Assembly: GCA_949282215.1 (NCBI GenBank) | Contig: CASDPF010000023.1 | Location: forward strand, 1 to 48,127 | DNA from: an uncultured bacterium | Lineage (GTDB): Bacteria > Cyanobacteriota > Vampirovibrionia > Gastranaerophilales > Gastranaerophilaceae | DNA length: 48,127 nucleotides | Direction: 5' to 3' | In this document: positions 34,855-41,886 of the stretch, piece after piece | Position numbering within the stretch: position 1 is the stretch's first letter | Layout of the letters: the number at the start of each line of letters is the position of its first letter | Notes under the pieces: generated by a model | What the model saw: only the letters and a program-made list of their open reading frames with translations | Databases searched by the model: none | What the model was told of the DNA's origin: nothing | Position numbers and translations under genes: made by a program

Positions 34855-35568
34855 TTATTCACCAGCAAAAGGAGTCAATTTATAACCTACATTAGTGACA
34901 GTATGAAGATATTTTGGATTTTTGGAATCAGTTTCAATTTTATTTCTTAACCCTCCAACATGAACCCTCAACATACGTACATCTTCATTACTGTCATATC
35001 CCCAGACCTCATCTAAAAGAGTTGCAAGGGTGACAGGCTGGTTAAAGTGCTGCATAAGACTATAAAGAATTTCAAACTCTGTAGGTGTCAGTTTTATTTT
35101 TTTATTGATTATTATACACTCCAAAGTTTCAGGAAAAATCTGAATATCTCCGACATTTAAAATTTCATCTGATAATGAATTTTTATCTTCAATCTGATTG
35201 CGTCTTAAAAGTACTTTTATTCTCAAAAGCACTTCCTGAATATCAAAAGGTTTTACTAAATAATCATCTGCACCGCAGTCAAAACCTTCTGTTTTATCAT
35301 CAATAGTACCTTTTGCCGTAAGCATTAGAATAGGTATAGCAAGTTTCGCCTGACGAATATTTTTAGCAACGTCAAAACCGTTCATTTTAGGCATCATAAC
35401 GTCAAGTAAAATCAAGTCATAAGAATTATTTAAAGCCTTATTTAAACCCTCAAGTCCGTCCTTTGCCGTATCGACAAAGTAACCGCTTTGAGATACGTCA
35501 AATTCTAATAACTCTCTTATTTCATCATCATCATCAACTATTAAAATACGTTTTTGAGTTGCTGTCAT
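34855..35568 (-). CDS. OmpR/PhoB-family response regulator
   Basis: 237 aa. Receiver domain with DDDD (12-15), phospho-Asp D56 in LILLDVMMP, MLTAKG and KPFD; C-terminal winged helix (PTEFEILYSLMQHF, VDE-type VWGYDSNEDVRMLRVHVGGLRNKIE). AAAGGAT precedes the ATG by 5 nt; TATAAT lies at 35582-35587 on the minus strand. Divergent from the pilin copy 2 promoter only 77 bp away, making that pilin a natural target (inference). Confidence 0.94.
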   Translation of the reverse strand: MTATQKRILIVDDDDEIRELLEFDVSQSGYFVDTAKDGLEGLNKALNNSYDLILLDVMMPKMNGFDVAKNIRQAKLAIPILMLTAKGTIDDKTEGFDCGADDYLVKPFDIQEVLLRIKVLLRRNQIEDKNSLSDEILNVGDIQIFPETLECIIINKKIKLTPTEFEILYSLMQHFNQPVTLATLLDEVWGYDSNEDVRMLRVHVGGLRNKIETDSKNPKYLHTVTNVGYKLTPFAGE

Positions 35569-35644
35569 AATATCCTTTCAAATTATACCTTATTTTATAA
35601 GACTTATCGAAATTTTTCAATCGTTTATAAAGGTTTATTAAAGG

Positions 35645-35673
35645 TTGAAAATTTGTGGTAAATAACTTATAAT
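35645..35673 (+). promoter_or_regulatory. sigma70-type promoter of pilin copy 2
   Basis: TTGAAA (35645-35650), 17 bp, TATAAT (35668-35673). The predicted start is near 35680, which gives an untranslated leader of about 190 nt. Confidence 0.75.
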
Positions 35674-35679
35674 GAATAA

Positions 35680-35871
35680 AAAAGGAGGACGTATGCAAAA
35701 AGCTTATATAGATAGAATTTCGGGGGGGGGGCTACCGACTAACAGATAAGTCAAGCATTTCCGACTTAGACCTCCGAAGTAAAGCAAAAGAGCTGAACGT
35801 AAGCCGTGCCAAAAGACACGGTGATTTTTGATGCAAAATTTTTGAAAAAAGTAATAAATATGGAGGAAGTT
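35680..35871 (+). promoter_or_regulatory. pilin leader copy 2: short ORF with a G10 tract, hairpin and anti-Shine-Dalgarno
   Basis: Same order as copy 1: GGAGG (35684-35688), short ORF from 35693, G10 tract (35722-35731), CCTCC (35771-35775), CCGTG/CACGG hairpin (35804-35808, 35817-35821) followed by T5, AAATTTTTGAAAAA, and the pilin GGAGG (35862-35866). CCTCC can pair with either ribosome site, so two exclusive folds are possible. Unlike copy 1 it has a full promoter. Confidence 0.72.
35693..35749 (+). CDS. 18-residue leader ORF with poly-G tract (copy 2)
   Basis: MQKAYIDRISGGGLPTNR then TAA, with GGAGG 4 nt upstream. One G fewer would open the frame for 46 codons: ...GGGYRLTDKSSISDLD, then LRSKAKELNVSRAKRHGDF, ending at TGA near 35832. 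The SRAKRHG block lies in the same -1 register in copy 1. Translation is unproven. Confidence 0.5.
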   Translation: MQKAYIDRISGGGLPTNR

Positions 35872-36606
35872 ATGAAAAAGAAAAACGCATTCACTTTAGC
35901 AGAAGTGCTGATAACATTAGGAATAATCGGCGTAGTAGCAGCTCTTACGCTGCCTGCAATAGTTCAAAAAAATTATGAGAAAGAAACGGTAGCCAGAGTA
36001 AAAAAAGCTTATTCAATTTTACAGCAGGCATACTTAATGGCATCTCAAAAAGACGGGACTCCTGATGAATGGGGAGCAACAGGCATGTATGAAACAAGCA
36101 GTCATATTTTTCTTGCCAACAAATTTGCACCTTATATAAAAATAACGACGAATTGTGTTGGAATGAATAATGAGGAGGTAAAAAAAATTTGTACTGCCAT
36201 ATATTTTGATACAACATCTTATGCAAGCTATAAAATAGCAGATGGAACAACATTTATTTTTAGAATATGGGATGGACAATGTAATGGACAGTATGGTTCT
36301 ACAAAACAGCTAAAAGATGTATGTGGACGTATAATGGTAGATGTAAATGCTACAGGAAAACCTAATATATTAGGGAAAGATATATTCAATTTTTATATTA
36401 CAAAATCAGGAATATATCCTACAGGAACGGAATTTGATAGATTATCAATGAAAGACTACTGTACAAAATCCAGAGAATGGGGAGGGGCTTATAATAGTTA
36501 CTACAATGGTGTAGCGTGTGCAGCTTGGGTATTGTATAAGGAGAATATGGACTATTTGCGATGTGAATTGGATTGGGATAGCGGTAAAAAATCTTGTAAA
36601 AAATAA
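35872..36606 (+). CDS. type IV pilin-like (pseudopilin) protein, intact copy
   Basis: 244 aa from the ATG with GGAGG 5 nt upstream. Short basic leader MKKKNA, then FTLAEVLITLGIIGVVAALT: the class III signal with Glu at +5, and Ala instead of Gly at -1. The globular part has six or more Cys, including a C-terminal pair (RCELDWDSGKKSC) that can close a disulphide loop as in pilins. Processed by prepilin peptidase and displayed on, or part of, a type IV or type II-like filament (family knowledge). A GTG-started extension to 35806 is open but lacks a ribosome site. Paralogous to 22903-23642, with divergence concentrated in the middle. Confidence 0.93.
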   Translation: MKKKNAFTLAEVLITLGIIGVVAALTLPAIVQKNYEKETVARVKKAYSILQQAYLMASQKDGTPDEWGATGMYETSSHIFLANKFAPYIKITTNCVGMNNEEVKKICTAIYFDTTSYASYKIADGTTFIFRIWDGQCNGQYGSTKQLKDVCGRIMVDVNATGKPNILGKDIFNFYITKSGIYPTGTEFDRLSMKDYCTKSREWGGAYNSYYNGVACAAWVLYKENMDYLRCELDWDSGKKSCKK

Positions 36607-36610
36607 TAAT

Positions 36611-36638
36611 AAAAGCCGCTCAGTTGAGCGGCTTTTTT
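36611..36638 (+). terminator. terminator of pilin copy 2
   Basis: 11-bp stem AAAAGCCGCTC and complement with a 4-nt loop, followed by a T-run, directly after the pilin stop. Confidence 0.93.
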
Positions 36639-36661
36639 AGTGTTCAAAATCTATATAAAAT

Positions 36662-36943
36662 TTATTCAGCAGTTTCTGCTGTTTTAGTAAAACATTCTTT
36701 ACAATAAACTTCTTTACCCGGAATAGGTTTAAATGGAACCTGAGTTTGAGCTCCGCATTTTGAACATACAGCATCATACATTTTTCTTTGTCTTCTGTTT
36801 CTTTGTCTGCGTTGCTTTCTGCATTCAGGACATCTTTTTGGCTTATTTACGAGACCTTTTTCTGCATAAAATTCTTGTTCACCCACTGTGAAGATAAATT
36901 CTGCTCCGCAATCTTCACAAATCAGTTTTTCATCTTGGTACAT
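36662..36943 (-). CDS. double zinc-ribbon protein
   Basis: 93 aa with two four-Cys zinc ribbons: CEDC...CPEC (GEQEFYAEKGLVNKPKRCPEC, the probable zinc-ribbon zf-trcl family) and CSKC...CKEC (with VPFKPIPGKEVYCKECF). A basic Arg/Gln-rich linker (RKQRRQRNRRQRK) joins them and could bind nucleic acid. AGGAG precedes the ATG by 7 nt. Role unknown; small ribbon proteins of this type are common in bacteria without fixed context. Confidence 0.9.
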   Translation of the reverse strand: MYQDEKLICEDCGAEFIFTVGEQEFYAEKGLVNKPKRCPECRKQRRQRNRRQRKMYDAVCSKCGAQTQVPFKPIPGKEVYCKECFTKTAETAE

Positions 36944-36999
36944 TTGTGTTCTCCTGGTTTAGTAATATCCGAAGGGTTTAAACAATCCTCCATTCGTGT

Positions 37000-37028
37000 A
37001 TTATACACTATATATCAATTTTATGCAA
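37000..37028 (-). promoter_or_regulatory. promoter of the zinc-ribbon gene
   Basis: Minus strand TTGCAT (37023-37028), 17 bp, TATAAT (37000-37005). The -10 lies in a 13-bp dyad, GTGTATTATACAC. Confidence 0.7.
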
Positions 37029-37048
37029 GTGGTTAATCCAGAAAAACA

Positions 37049-39013
37049 CTATATAATCGTAGATAATGACGGTGCTATAGCGATAAAATGTCTTACTAAA
37101 TCTTTATCCCAGAATTTTCCTGCACCATCTTTCAAGATTTCACAGGCTTTTTCTGTTCCTAATCCTTTTCTGTACGGTCTATCGCTTATTAGAGCGTGAA
37201 AAGCATCAGCTACAGCGACAATTCTTGCTGATAGCGGAATTTCTTCACCTTTTAATTTTTCAGGATATCCCGAGCCGTCAATATGTTCATGGTGATATTT
37301 AACCATAGGGATTAAATCTCTTAAGGCTTCATTTGGCATTAATACTTTTTCTGCACCGATTACAGGATGCTGTTTCATGATTTCCCATTCATCATCTTCA
37401 AGTTTGCCCGGTTTTTTCAATACATTTTCAGGAATTCCGATTTTGCCGACATCATGTAATAATGCACCTAAAGTAATCCTTTGAACTTCATCTTCAGGCA
37501 GGTTAATTGCACGGGCAAGAGCTTCTGAATATCTTGATACAGAGGTTGAATGACCTTTTGTATATGGATCTTTTGCATCAATTGCACCTGCAAGTGAGTT
37601 TGCAAGTTCCATCAAATGGTTTTGAGAAATTATTTGTTCATTATTGAATTTATGTACAAGTTCTTCTTCAAAGTTTATACCAAGTTGTGCATGGCGTTTT
37701 GCAATAACTTCCGCAAATGAATTCAATGCTTCATCATCCCAGAAATTGAAGTCTGAAGAACTTATGATTGCTGACATACCTTCTTTGTAGCCTTTTGCTT
37801 GAGAGATATACATTGCTTGCTCTGCTAAAATTAAAAGTTTTTCCTGATTTTTTGAACATTCAGGGAATGTCGAGATACCTACAGAAACCTTCACAGGTCC
37901 TACATCGTCTACAAAACAGCAAGAAAGCGTATATGTAATATATTCTGCTAAGTATTTCGCATCAGCAGTGCATGTATTTGGAAGAATAATCGCTATTTCG
38001 TCCCCGCCATATCTGCCGGCTTTGTCATTTGAACGCATGTTTTGCTTAACTTTTTCTGCAAGAAGTTTTATAACTTCATCACCTTTGGCATGACCTAATT
38101 CTCTGTTAATTTTGGAAATATTGTTTATATCAAACATTATTATTGAAAGTTCTGTATTAGTATCTTCTGCAACTTTTAATTCATTTGCAAGAACTTCCTG
38201 AAATCCTCTGTGGTTATATAAAGAAGTCAATGTGTCAGTGTTTGCGAACTTGTTTGTTTTTTCAAGCAAATCAATATTATGAGCAAATATTGCAATATAA
38301 TTTGCGATGAATGATAACATTCCCATGTTACAGTCAAGGCTGTCTTTGCCCAAAATTATTACTCCTAAGCTGTTATTTATTGATACTAAAGGAAGTATTA
38401 TGGTAGACGATGGCTGTAAGTACGGAATATTTAAAAATTTGTTATCTTTCAAAAGTACTGTAGATAGACTTTTAAAACATTCTACCACCGGATTTTGCTC
38501 ATCTGATAAGAAAATTTTTGATGAATATGTGCTGCCCATTTTGTTTGTTAATTTTAAATTTATACATTTGGACTTTTCATGTAAAAGTCCAAATGCCGTA
38601 AATGTACAGTTTAATTTTTCAATAAAAACTTCATGCATTGTCATGAATAATTCATGCAATGTACTTTTACCGTTTAAGGCTGTATTTAAACTCATTAATA
38701 ATTCAGGATAATCGACGGGTTTACTTTGTGCAATAGGATTGTTTATATACCCTGCGTATAGTTTATTTGTACTTTTACTTAAATTAAAATTATTGAGTTT
38801 TGCGACAATTCCCGCATTAGTCGTAATCGGCTGACTTACAGCAGGTGTGACAGGAGTTGCTTTTTTCTTTACACTTGTTTTATGCTTTATATCCGGTTTA
38901 CTTTCAGCAGGTAATTTTTCAGGTGCAATGGGATTAGAAACTCTTTCTAATGAAGCGTTTCTTGCCTTTTTGATTATTGTTTCTTTATTTTCCTTTTTTA
39001 AATTTTTTTCCAA
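37049..39013 (-). CDS. GAF-GGDEF-HD-GYP c-di-GMP turnover protein
   Basis: 654 aa, TTG start with AGGCGG upstream and no other usable Met before the first domain. A basic Lys/Pro-rich N-terminus (1-75); GAF sensor (about 85-235); GGDEF (about 255-415) with signature RYGGDEI; HD-GYP phosphodiesterase (about 465-640) with LLHDVGKIGI, HHEHIDGSGYPEKLKG and DAFHALISDRPYR. The HD-GYP site looks complete, so it probably degrades c-di-GMP; the GGDEF may be active or bind GTP. No transmembrane helix. Lies 440 bp beyond pilin copy 2. Confidence 0.94.
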   Translation of the reverse strand: MEKNLKKENKETIIKKARNASLERVSNPIAPEKLPAESKPDIKHKTSVKKKATPVTPAVSQPITTNAGIVAKLNNFNLSKSTNKLYAGYINNPIAQSKPVDYPELLMSLNTALNGKSTLHELFMTMHEVFIEKLNCTFTAFGLLHEKSKCINLKLTNKMGSTYSSKIFLSDEQNPVVECFKSLSTVLLKDNKFLNIPYLQPSSTIILPLVSINNSLGVIILGKDSLDCNMGMLSFIANYIAIFAHNIDLLEKTNKFANTDTLTSLYNHRGFQEVLANELKVAEDTNTELSIIMFDINNISKINRELGHAKGDEVIKLLAEKVKQNMRSNDKAGRYGGDEIAIILPNTCTADAKYLAEYITYTLSCCFVDDVGPVKVSVGISTFPECSKNQEKLLILAEQAMYISQAKGYKEGMSAIISSSDFNFWDDEALNSFAEVIAKRHAQLGINFEEELVHKFNNEQIISQNHLMELANSLAGAIDAKDPYTKGHSTSVSRYSEALARAINLPEDEVQRITLGALLHDVGKIGIPENVLKKPGKLEDDEWEIMKQHPVIGAEKVLMPNEALRDLIPMVKYHHEHIDGSGYPEKLKGEEIPLSARIVAVADAFHALISDRPYRKGLGTEKACEILKDGAGKFWDKDLVRHFIAIAPSLSTII

Positions 39014-39062
39014 AATTTCCGCCTGCCTGCTTACCCTTTTAAAACTTGTGAAGATTCATAAT

Positions 39063-39088
39063 TGTTAAATCTGCATGCAAATTTAACA
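39063..39088. promoter_or_regulatory. 26-bp palindrome in the leader of the HD-GYP gene
   Basis: GTTAAAT-c-TGCATGCA-a-ATTTAAC: 24 of 26 positions symmetric. It starts about 5 nt after the predicted transcription start and ends 50 nt before the TTG start, which suits a repressor roadblock or an RNA hairpin. The 319-nt gap 39014-39332 otherwise holds the promoter, an AT-rich stretch and the terminator at 39274. Confidence 0.65.
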
Positions 39089-39099
39089 TTCCTTAAAGT

Positions 39100-39128
39100 A
39101 TTGTACTTTTCTATAACATAAAACGCAA
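39100..39128 (-). promoter_or_regulatory. promoter of the GAF-GGDEF-HD-GYP gene
   Basis: Minus strand TTGCGT (39123-39128), 17 bp, TACAAT (39100-39105), giving a leader of about 80 nt. Confidence 0.6.
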
Positions 39129-39268
39129 TACGTCATTTAGATGGCAATACTGCTTATTTCCAAGTTAATGACAAACCTTTTCTACACGTTACTACATTTG
39201 TAGTATAACTCTTTTTTTTAACTTTTTAAACCCCTTTTCAATATTTATTTACAAACCTATGTAAATAC

Positions 39269-39296
39269 AAAAATGGCTGACGTTTTAAGTCAGCCA
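39269..39296 (-). terminator. terminator of the 151-aa gene
   Basis: TGGCTGAC/GTCAGCCA, 8-bp perfect stem with a 7-nt loop, followed on the minus strand by five T. Confidence 0.88.
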
Positions 39297-39332
39297 CCAA
39301 ATATGTGAGTAAATGTGTATTTATAAGCTTAT

Positions 39333-39788
39333 TTAAGCATATTTTAAAATATTATCTAAGTTATTTTTACCATGAATGGTATTGAAAGCTATTCTGTCCA
39401 TTTGTTGCGGAGTCATTTTTGCTATAGAAGCAAGTGCTTTTGAAGGTAAAAACTCTACGAAATCTTCATCAAGTCCTTCAATTTCTGCAGGAATCTTAAA
39501 TTCAGCTTTTAATGTATATATTTCAGGTGATTCAAGGAAGAATTTGTCCATATTAGTTTCAGTTGATGTATTTTTGGAGAAATTCAATCCCATTGAAGAA
39601 TATATTGCTTTCGGGTCAAAATTCAAATTAAGGTCTTTATTTTCAATATGTTCAGTATTTGATGTTTGACCTACAGGTACATCTTTTTTAGCAGCGGTTT
39701 TTTGTGTTTCATCTGTTTCGACTTTTTTGCCAAACAAAAATCCGTTTACATTTCCTAAATTTCCGTTAAATTTGTCAATTCCTGCCAT
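39333..39788 (-). CDS. unknown 151-aa protein
   Basis: Starts MAGIDKFNGNLGNVNGFLFGKK, a Gly/Asn-rich head, then a polar disordered stretch (residues 20-60), then a more ordered C-terminus (SPEIYTLKAEFKIPAEIEGLDEDFVEFLPSKALASIAKM in two parts, ending LDNILKYA). CGGAGA lies before the ATG, and a clean terminator follows, so it is a genuine monocistronic gene. No family recognised; no signal peptide or membrane helix. Confidence 0.82.
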   Translation of the reverse strand: MAGIDKFNGNLGNVNGFLFGKKVETDETQKTAAKKDVPVGQTSNTEHIENKDLNLNFDPKAIYSSMGLNFSKNTSTETNMDKFFLESPEIYTLKAEFKIPAEIEGLDEDFVEFLPSKALASIAKMTPQQMDRIAFNTIHGKNNLDNILKYA

Positions 39789-39835
39789 TTTCGTTCTCCG
39801 TTATTTACTCACAATCTCTTAATCGTCATCTTCTT

Positions 39836-39999
39836 GTTTAATCTTTAATGATTAAACTATTTTTATCAGTTTTTTGTAACAAATGTTTACATCCTAGTTT
39901 ATTTTCCTATTTATCTCTGGTACTTATATAAAGTATTTTTGTATTTAAAAATTGCGTAAAGCGTATATAAAATTTACATAATGTTAACATTTGTTTACA
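39836..39999. repeat. inverted repeats in the intergenic region upstream of the 151-aa gene
   Basis: GTTTAATC / GATTAAAC (39836-39857) is a perfect 8-bp-arm hairpin in the 5' leader. Two related sites face each other 90 bp apart: TGTAACAAATGTTTACA (39875-39891) and TGTTAACATTTGTTTACA (39982-39999). They are near-reverse complements (one mismatch, one indel), as for a shared DNA-binding protein. Confidence 0.45.
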
Positions 40000-40057
40000 A
40001 TAATTCAGATATAAAAAATCATTAAAATCAGCTCATAGCAAGCATTTTGCTAAATGA

Positions 40058-40249
40058 TTAATTTTGCTGATTAGAGAAATCATTAATTAAGTTATTAATA
40101 TTGTTAATTGAATAATCAATTATTGTGTGTAGGTGATAGAAGTCATGATTATTATCATAGCAGTATTTATGAGCTTGATTGAGAGCAATAAGCAGATTTT
40201 TAATAGCGTAAAGTTCATTAAGTATTAAGTCAAATTGTTTATTCATCAT
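40058..40249 (-). CDS. small protein divergent from an XRE regulator
   Basis: 63 aa (MMNKQFDLILNELYAIKN...), from the first of two adjacent ATGs with AAGGAT 3 nt upstream; the open frame extends 19 codons further without a ribosome site. Helical, with an Asn/Asp/His-rich middle (KYCYDNNHDFYHLH). Consensus promoter at 40278-40306 on this strand overlaps the putative XRE operator. The divergent small-gene/XRE layout is like a regulator with its own controlled partner. Function unknown. Confidence 0.62.
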   Translation of the reverse strand: MMNKQFDLILNELYAIKNLLIALNQAHKYCYDNNHDFYHLHTIIDYSINNINNLINDFSNQQN

Positions 40250-40256
40250 TATCCTT

Positions 40257-40320
40257 ACTATAGTGTATTTTAAAATAACTATAGCATATTTACAATAGTT
40301 AGTCAATACTATACTATAGT
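40257..40320. promoter_or_regulatory. divergent promoter region with three ACTATAG(T) operator-like sites
   Basis: ACTATAGT, itself a palindrome, occurs at 40257-40264 and 40313-40320, with ACTATAG at 40278-40284. Site 2 is the minus-strand -10 (TATAGT) of the 63-aa gene, 17 bp from TTGACT (40301-40306). Site 3 supplies the plus-strand TATAGT (40315-40320), exactly 6 nt before the XRE ATG. A regulator at these sites would control both genes. Confidence 0.6.
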
Positions 40321-40326
40321 TATGTT

Positions 40327-40554
40327 ATGAAAGAGCGAGTACTTGAAGTATCAAAGCTTGTGGGTAAGAATATTAAAGCTCAGAGGGTTAAAAAGGATTT
40401 AACACAAACCCAATTAGCTGAGCGTGCAGAAATGAGTTCTACAATGATAGGTCATATTGAGCGTGGTGAAAAATCTCCAACCGTTGAAACCCTTGCGTCA
40501 ATAGCTATTGCTTTAAATATTGACTTGTATAAACTTTTTATTTTTGAAGACTAG
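40327..40554 (+). CDS. XRE-family helix-turn-helix regulator
   Basis: 75 aa, a single Cro/C1-type HTH: VGKNIKAQRVKKDLTQTQLAERAEMSSTMIGHIERGEKSPTVETLASIAIAL, quoted in parts as LTQTQLAERAEMSSTMIGHI and ERGEKSPTVETLASIA. Acts as a DNA-binding dimer, probably on the ACTATAGT sites upstream. No Shine-Dalgarno; TATAGT ends 6 nt before the ATG, so leaderless. Its 3' end overlaps the convergent HAD gene by 17 nt. Confidence 0.93.
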   Translation: MKERVLEVSKLVGKNIKAQRVKKDLTQTQLAERAEMSSTMIGHIERGEKSPTVETLASIAIALNIDLYKLFIFED

Positions 40555-41344
40555 GGCAAAATACGAATTTTTCAATGGCTTTTACGAAACCGTCATTTTC
40601 GACTATATCGGTTATATAGTTTGCACATGCTTTAAGTTCAGATGTAGCATTACCCATAGCAACAGCAACTCCGCCGGCTTTTAAAAGTTCAATATCGTTA
40701 TCTTGATCTCCGATTGCGAGAATTTCTTCTTTTTTTATTCCCCATTGATTTGCAAGGAATTCAACACCTTTAGATTTTTTGGCATTAGGGCTGCCTATTT
40801 CACAAAAATAAGGAGTTGATTTGACGACATATAGTTCAGGATAGTCTTTGTGTAGCTCATTTACCCAGCCTGTGACTCTTTCTGCATTGTTGTAATCTAT
40901 TGCAAGAAGTTTATTAACGTTACGAATTTCCAAGTCATCAAAGGAACATACGTTATATGTTACAAACTTTCCGTCTGTATATCTTTTTACAAAATCGTTA
41001 TCTTTTTCTACATAAAGCTTGTCATCAAGATAGAGGTTGAGATGAATATCATTCTTTCTTGCCCATTTAATAAGTTTTTTAGCATATTCATCAGGTAAAT
41101 TTTCTTGGTACAGTGTGTTTCCGCCAAAATCTTTTATTAGACCTCCCTGATAAGAAACAATAGGATTTGATAGACGTAATTCAAGTGCAATAGGCATTGC
41201 GGCACAATGCATTCTGCCTGTTACAAGGATTACTTTTACACCTTGTTTGTTTAATTTTTTAATGCATTGTTTAACATTTTCTGAAAATCCTGTATCCCAT
41301 TTGACGATTGTACCGTCAATATCTGTTGCGACCATTTTAATCAT
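40538..41344 (-). CDS. Cof-type HAD phosphatase
   Basis: 268 aa. HAD motifs: ATDIDGTI (nucleophile Asp), VTGR, Lys in KSKGVEFLANQW, and GDQDNDIELLKAGG. The large C2-type cap marks the Cof subfamily, which dephosphorylates sugar phosphates, FMN or PLP. Substrate undetermined. It overlaps the Nudix gene stop by 8 nt, so the pair is coupled. Confidence 0.92.
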   Translation of the reverse strand: MIKMVATDIDGTIVKWDTGFSENVKQCIKKLNKQGVKVILVTGRMHCAAMPIALELRLSNPIVSYQGGLIKDFGGNTLYQENLPDEYAKKLIKWARKNDIHLNLYLDDKLYVEKDNDFVKRYTDGKFVTYNVCSFDDLEIRNVNKLLAIDYNNAERVTGWVNELHKDYPELYVVKSTPYFCEIGSPNAKKSKGVEFLANQWGIKKEEILAIGDQDNDIELLKAGGVAVAMGNATSELKACANYITDIVENDGFVKAIEKFVFCPSLQK

Positions 41345-41864
41345 AGAATGCCCTCATTATAGCACAAACGGTTTTGGCATCAGCAATTTCACCTGATTTA
41401 ACTTGTTTGATGAATTCATCTAATGGAAATTCGTAATTTTTGATAATTTCTCCATCATCAGGGTGTTCTCCTACAAATTCCAATTCAGTGGCAAGATAAA
41501 GATATAATTTTTCATCACTGTAGCCCGGAGAGGTGTAAATAAAGCCGAGCGATTTCCAATTTTTGGCTCTATATCCGGTTTCCTCTTCCAATTCTCTTGC
41601 TGCTGCAAAAGCAGGGTCTTCACCTTTTTCTAATTTACCTGCAGGAAGTTCCAAAATTGTCTTTTTAAGCGGATATCTGAATTGTTTTACTGCCAGAATG
41701 GTATTTTCATCTTTTAATGCTGCTATTACGACTCCTCCGGAGTGTTTAACTATTTCACGAAAAGACTTTCTCCCTGTCGAAATTTCTATTTCATCACGGC
41801 ATATTGTCATTATTTTTCCGTTATAAACACATTCAGAGCTTAGAGTTTTTTCTTCCAAATCCAT
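41337..41864 (-). CDS. Nudix hydrolase, ADP-ribose pyrophosphatase type
   Basis: 175 aa. Nudix box GKLEKGEDPAFAAARELEEETGY is complete (G-x5-E-x7-REL-x-EE-x-G); the preceding VKQFRYPLKKTILELPAG and the following SPGYSDEKLYLYLA are typical of ADPRase (NudF-like). Hydrolyses ADP-ribose to AMP and ribose 5-phosphate (family knowledge). No Shine-Dalgarno; TGT-TAGAAT ends 6 nt before the ATG. First gene of a two-gene unit with the HAD phosphatase. Confidence 0.93.
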   Translation of the reverse strand: MDLEEKTLSSECVYNGKIMTICRDEIEISTGRKSFREIVKHSGGVVIAALKDENTILAVKQFRYPLKKTILELPAGKLEKGEDPAFAAARELEEETGYRAKNWKSLGFIYTSPGYSDEKLYLYLATELEFVGEHPDDGEIIKNYEFPLDEFIKQVKSGEIADAKTVCAIMRAFYD

Positions 41865-41870
41865 AATTTT

Positions 41871-41879
41871 ATTCTAACA
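41871..41879 (-). promoter_or_regulatory. leaderless extended -10 promoter of the Nudix gene
   Basis: Minus strand TGT-TAGAAT, exactly 6 nt before the ATG. Confidence 0.55.
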
Positions 41880-41886
41880 TAATTTT

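Noticed and set aside
35804-35832. CCGTG/CACGG hairpin as a full intrinsic terminator
   Set aside because: The stem is only 5-6 bp and the T-run is short (T5, absent in copy 1), so at most it is a weak attenuator.
35806-35871. GTG-started 22-residue extension of pilin copy 2
   Set aside because: The ATG at 35872 has GGAGG and gives the standard short basic prepilin leader. The extension is closed by a stop in copy 1.
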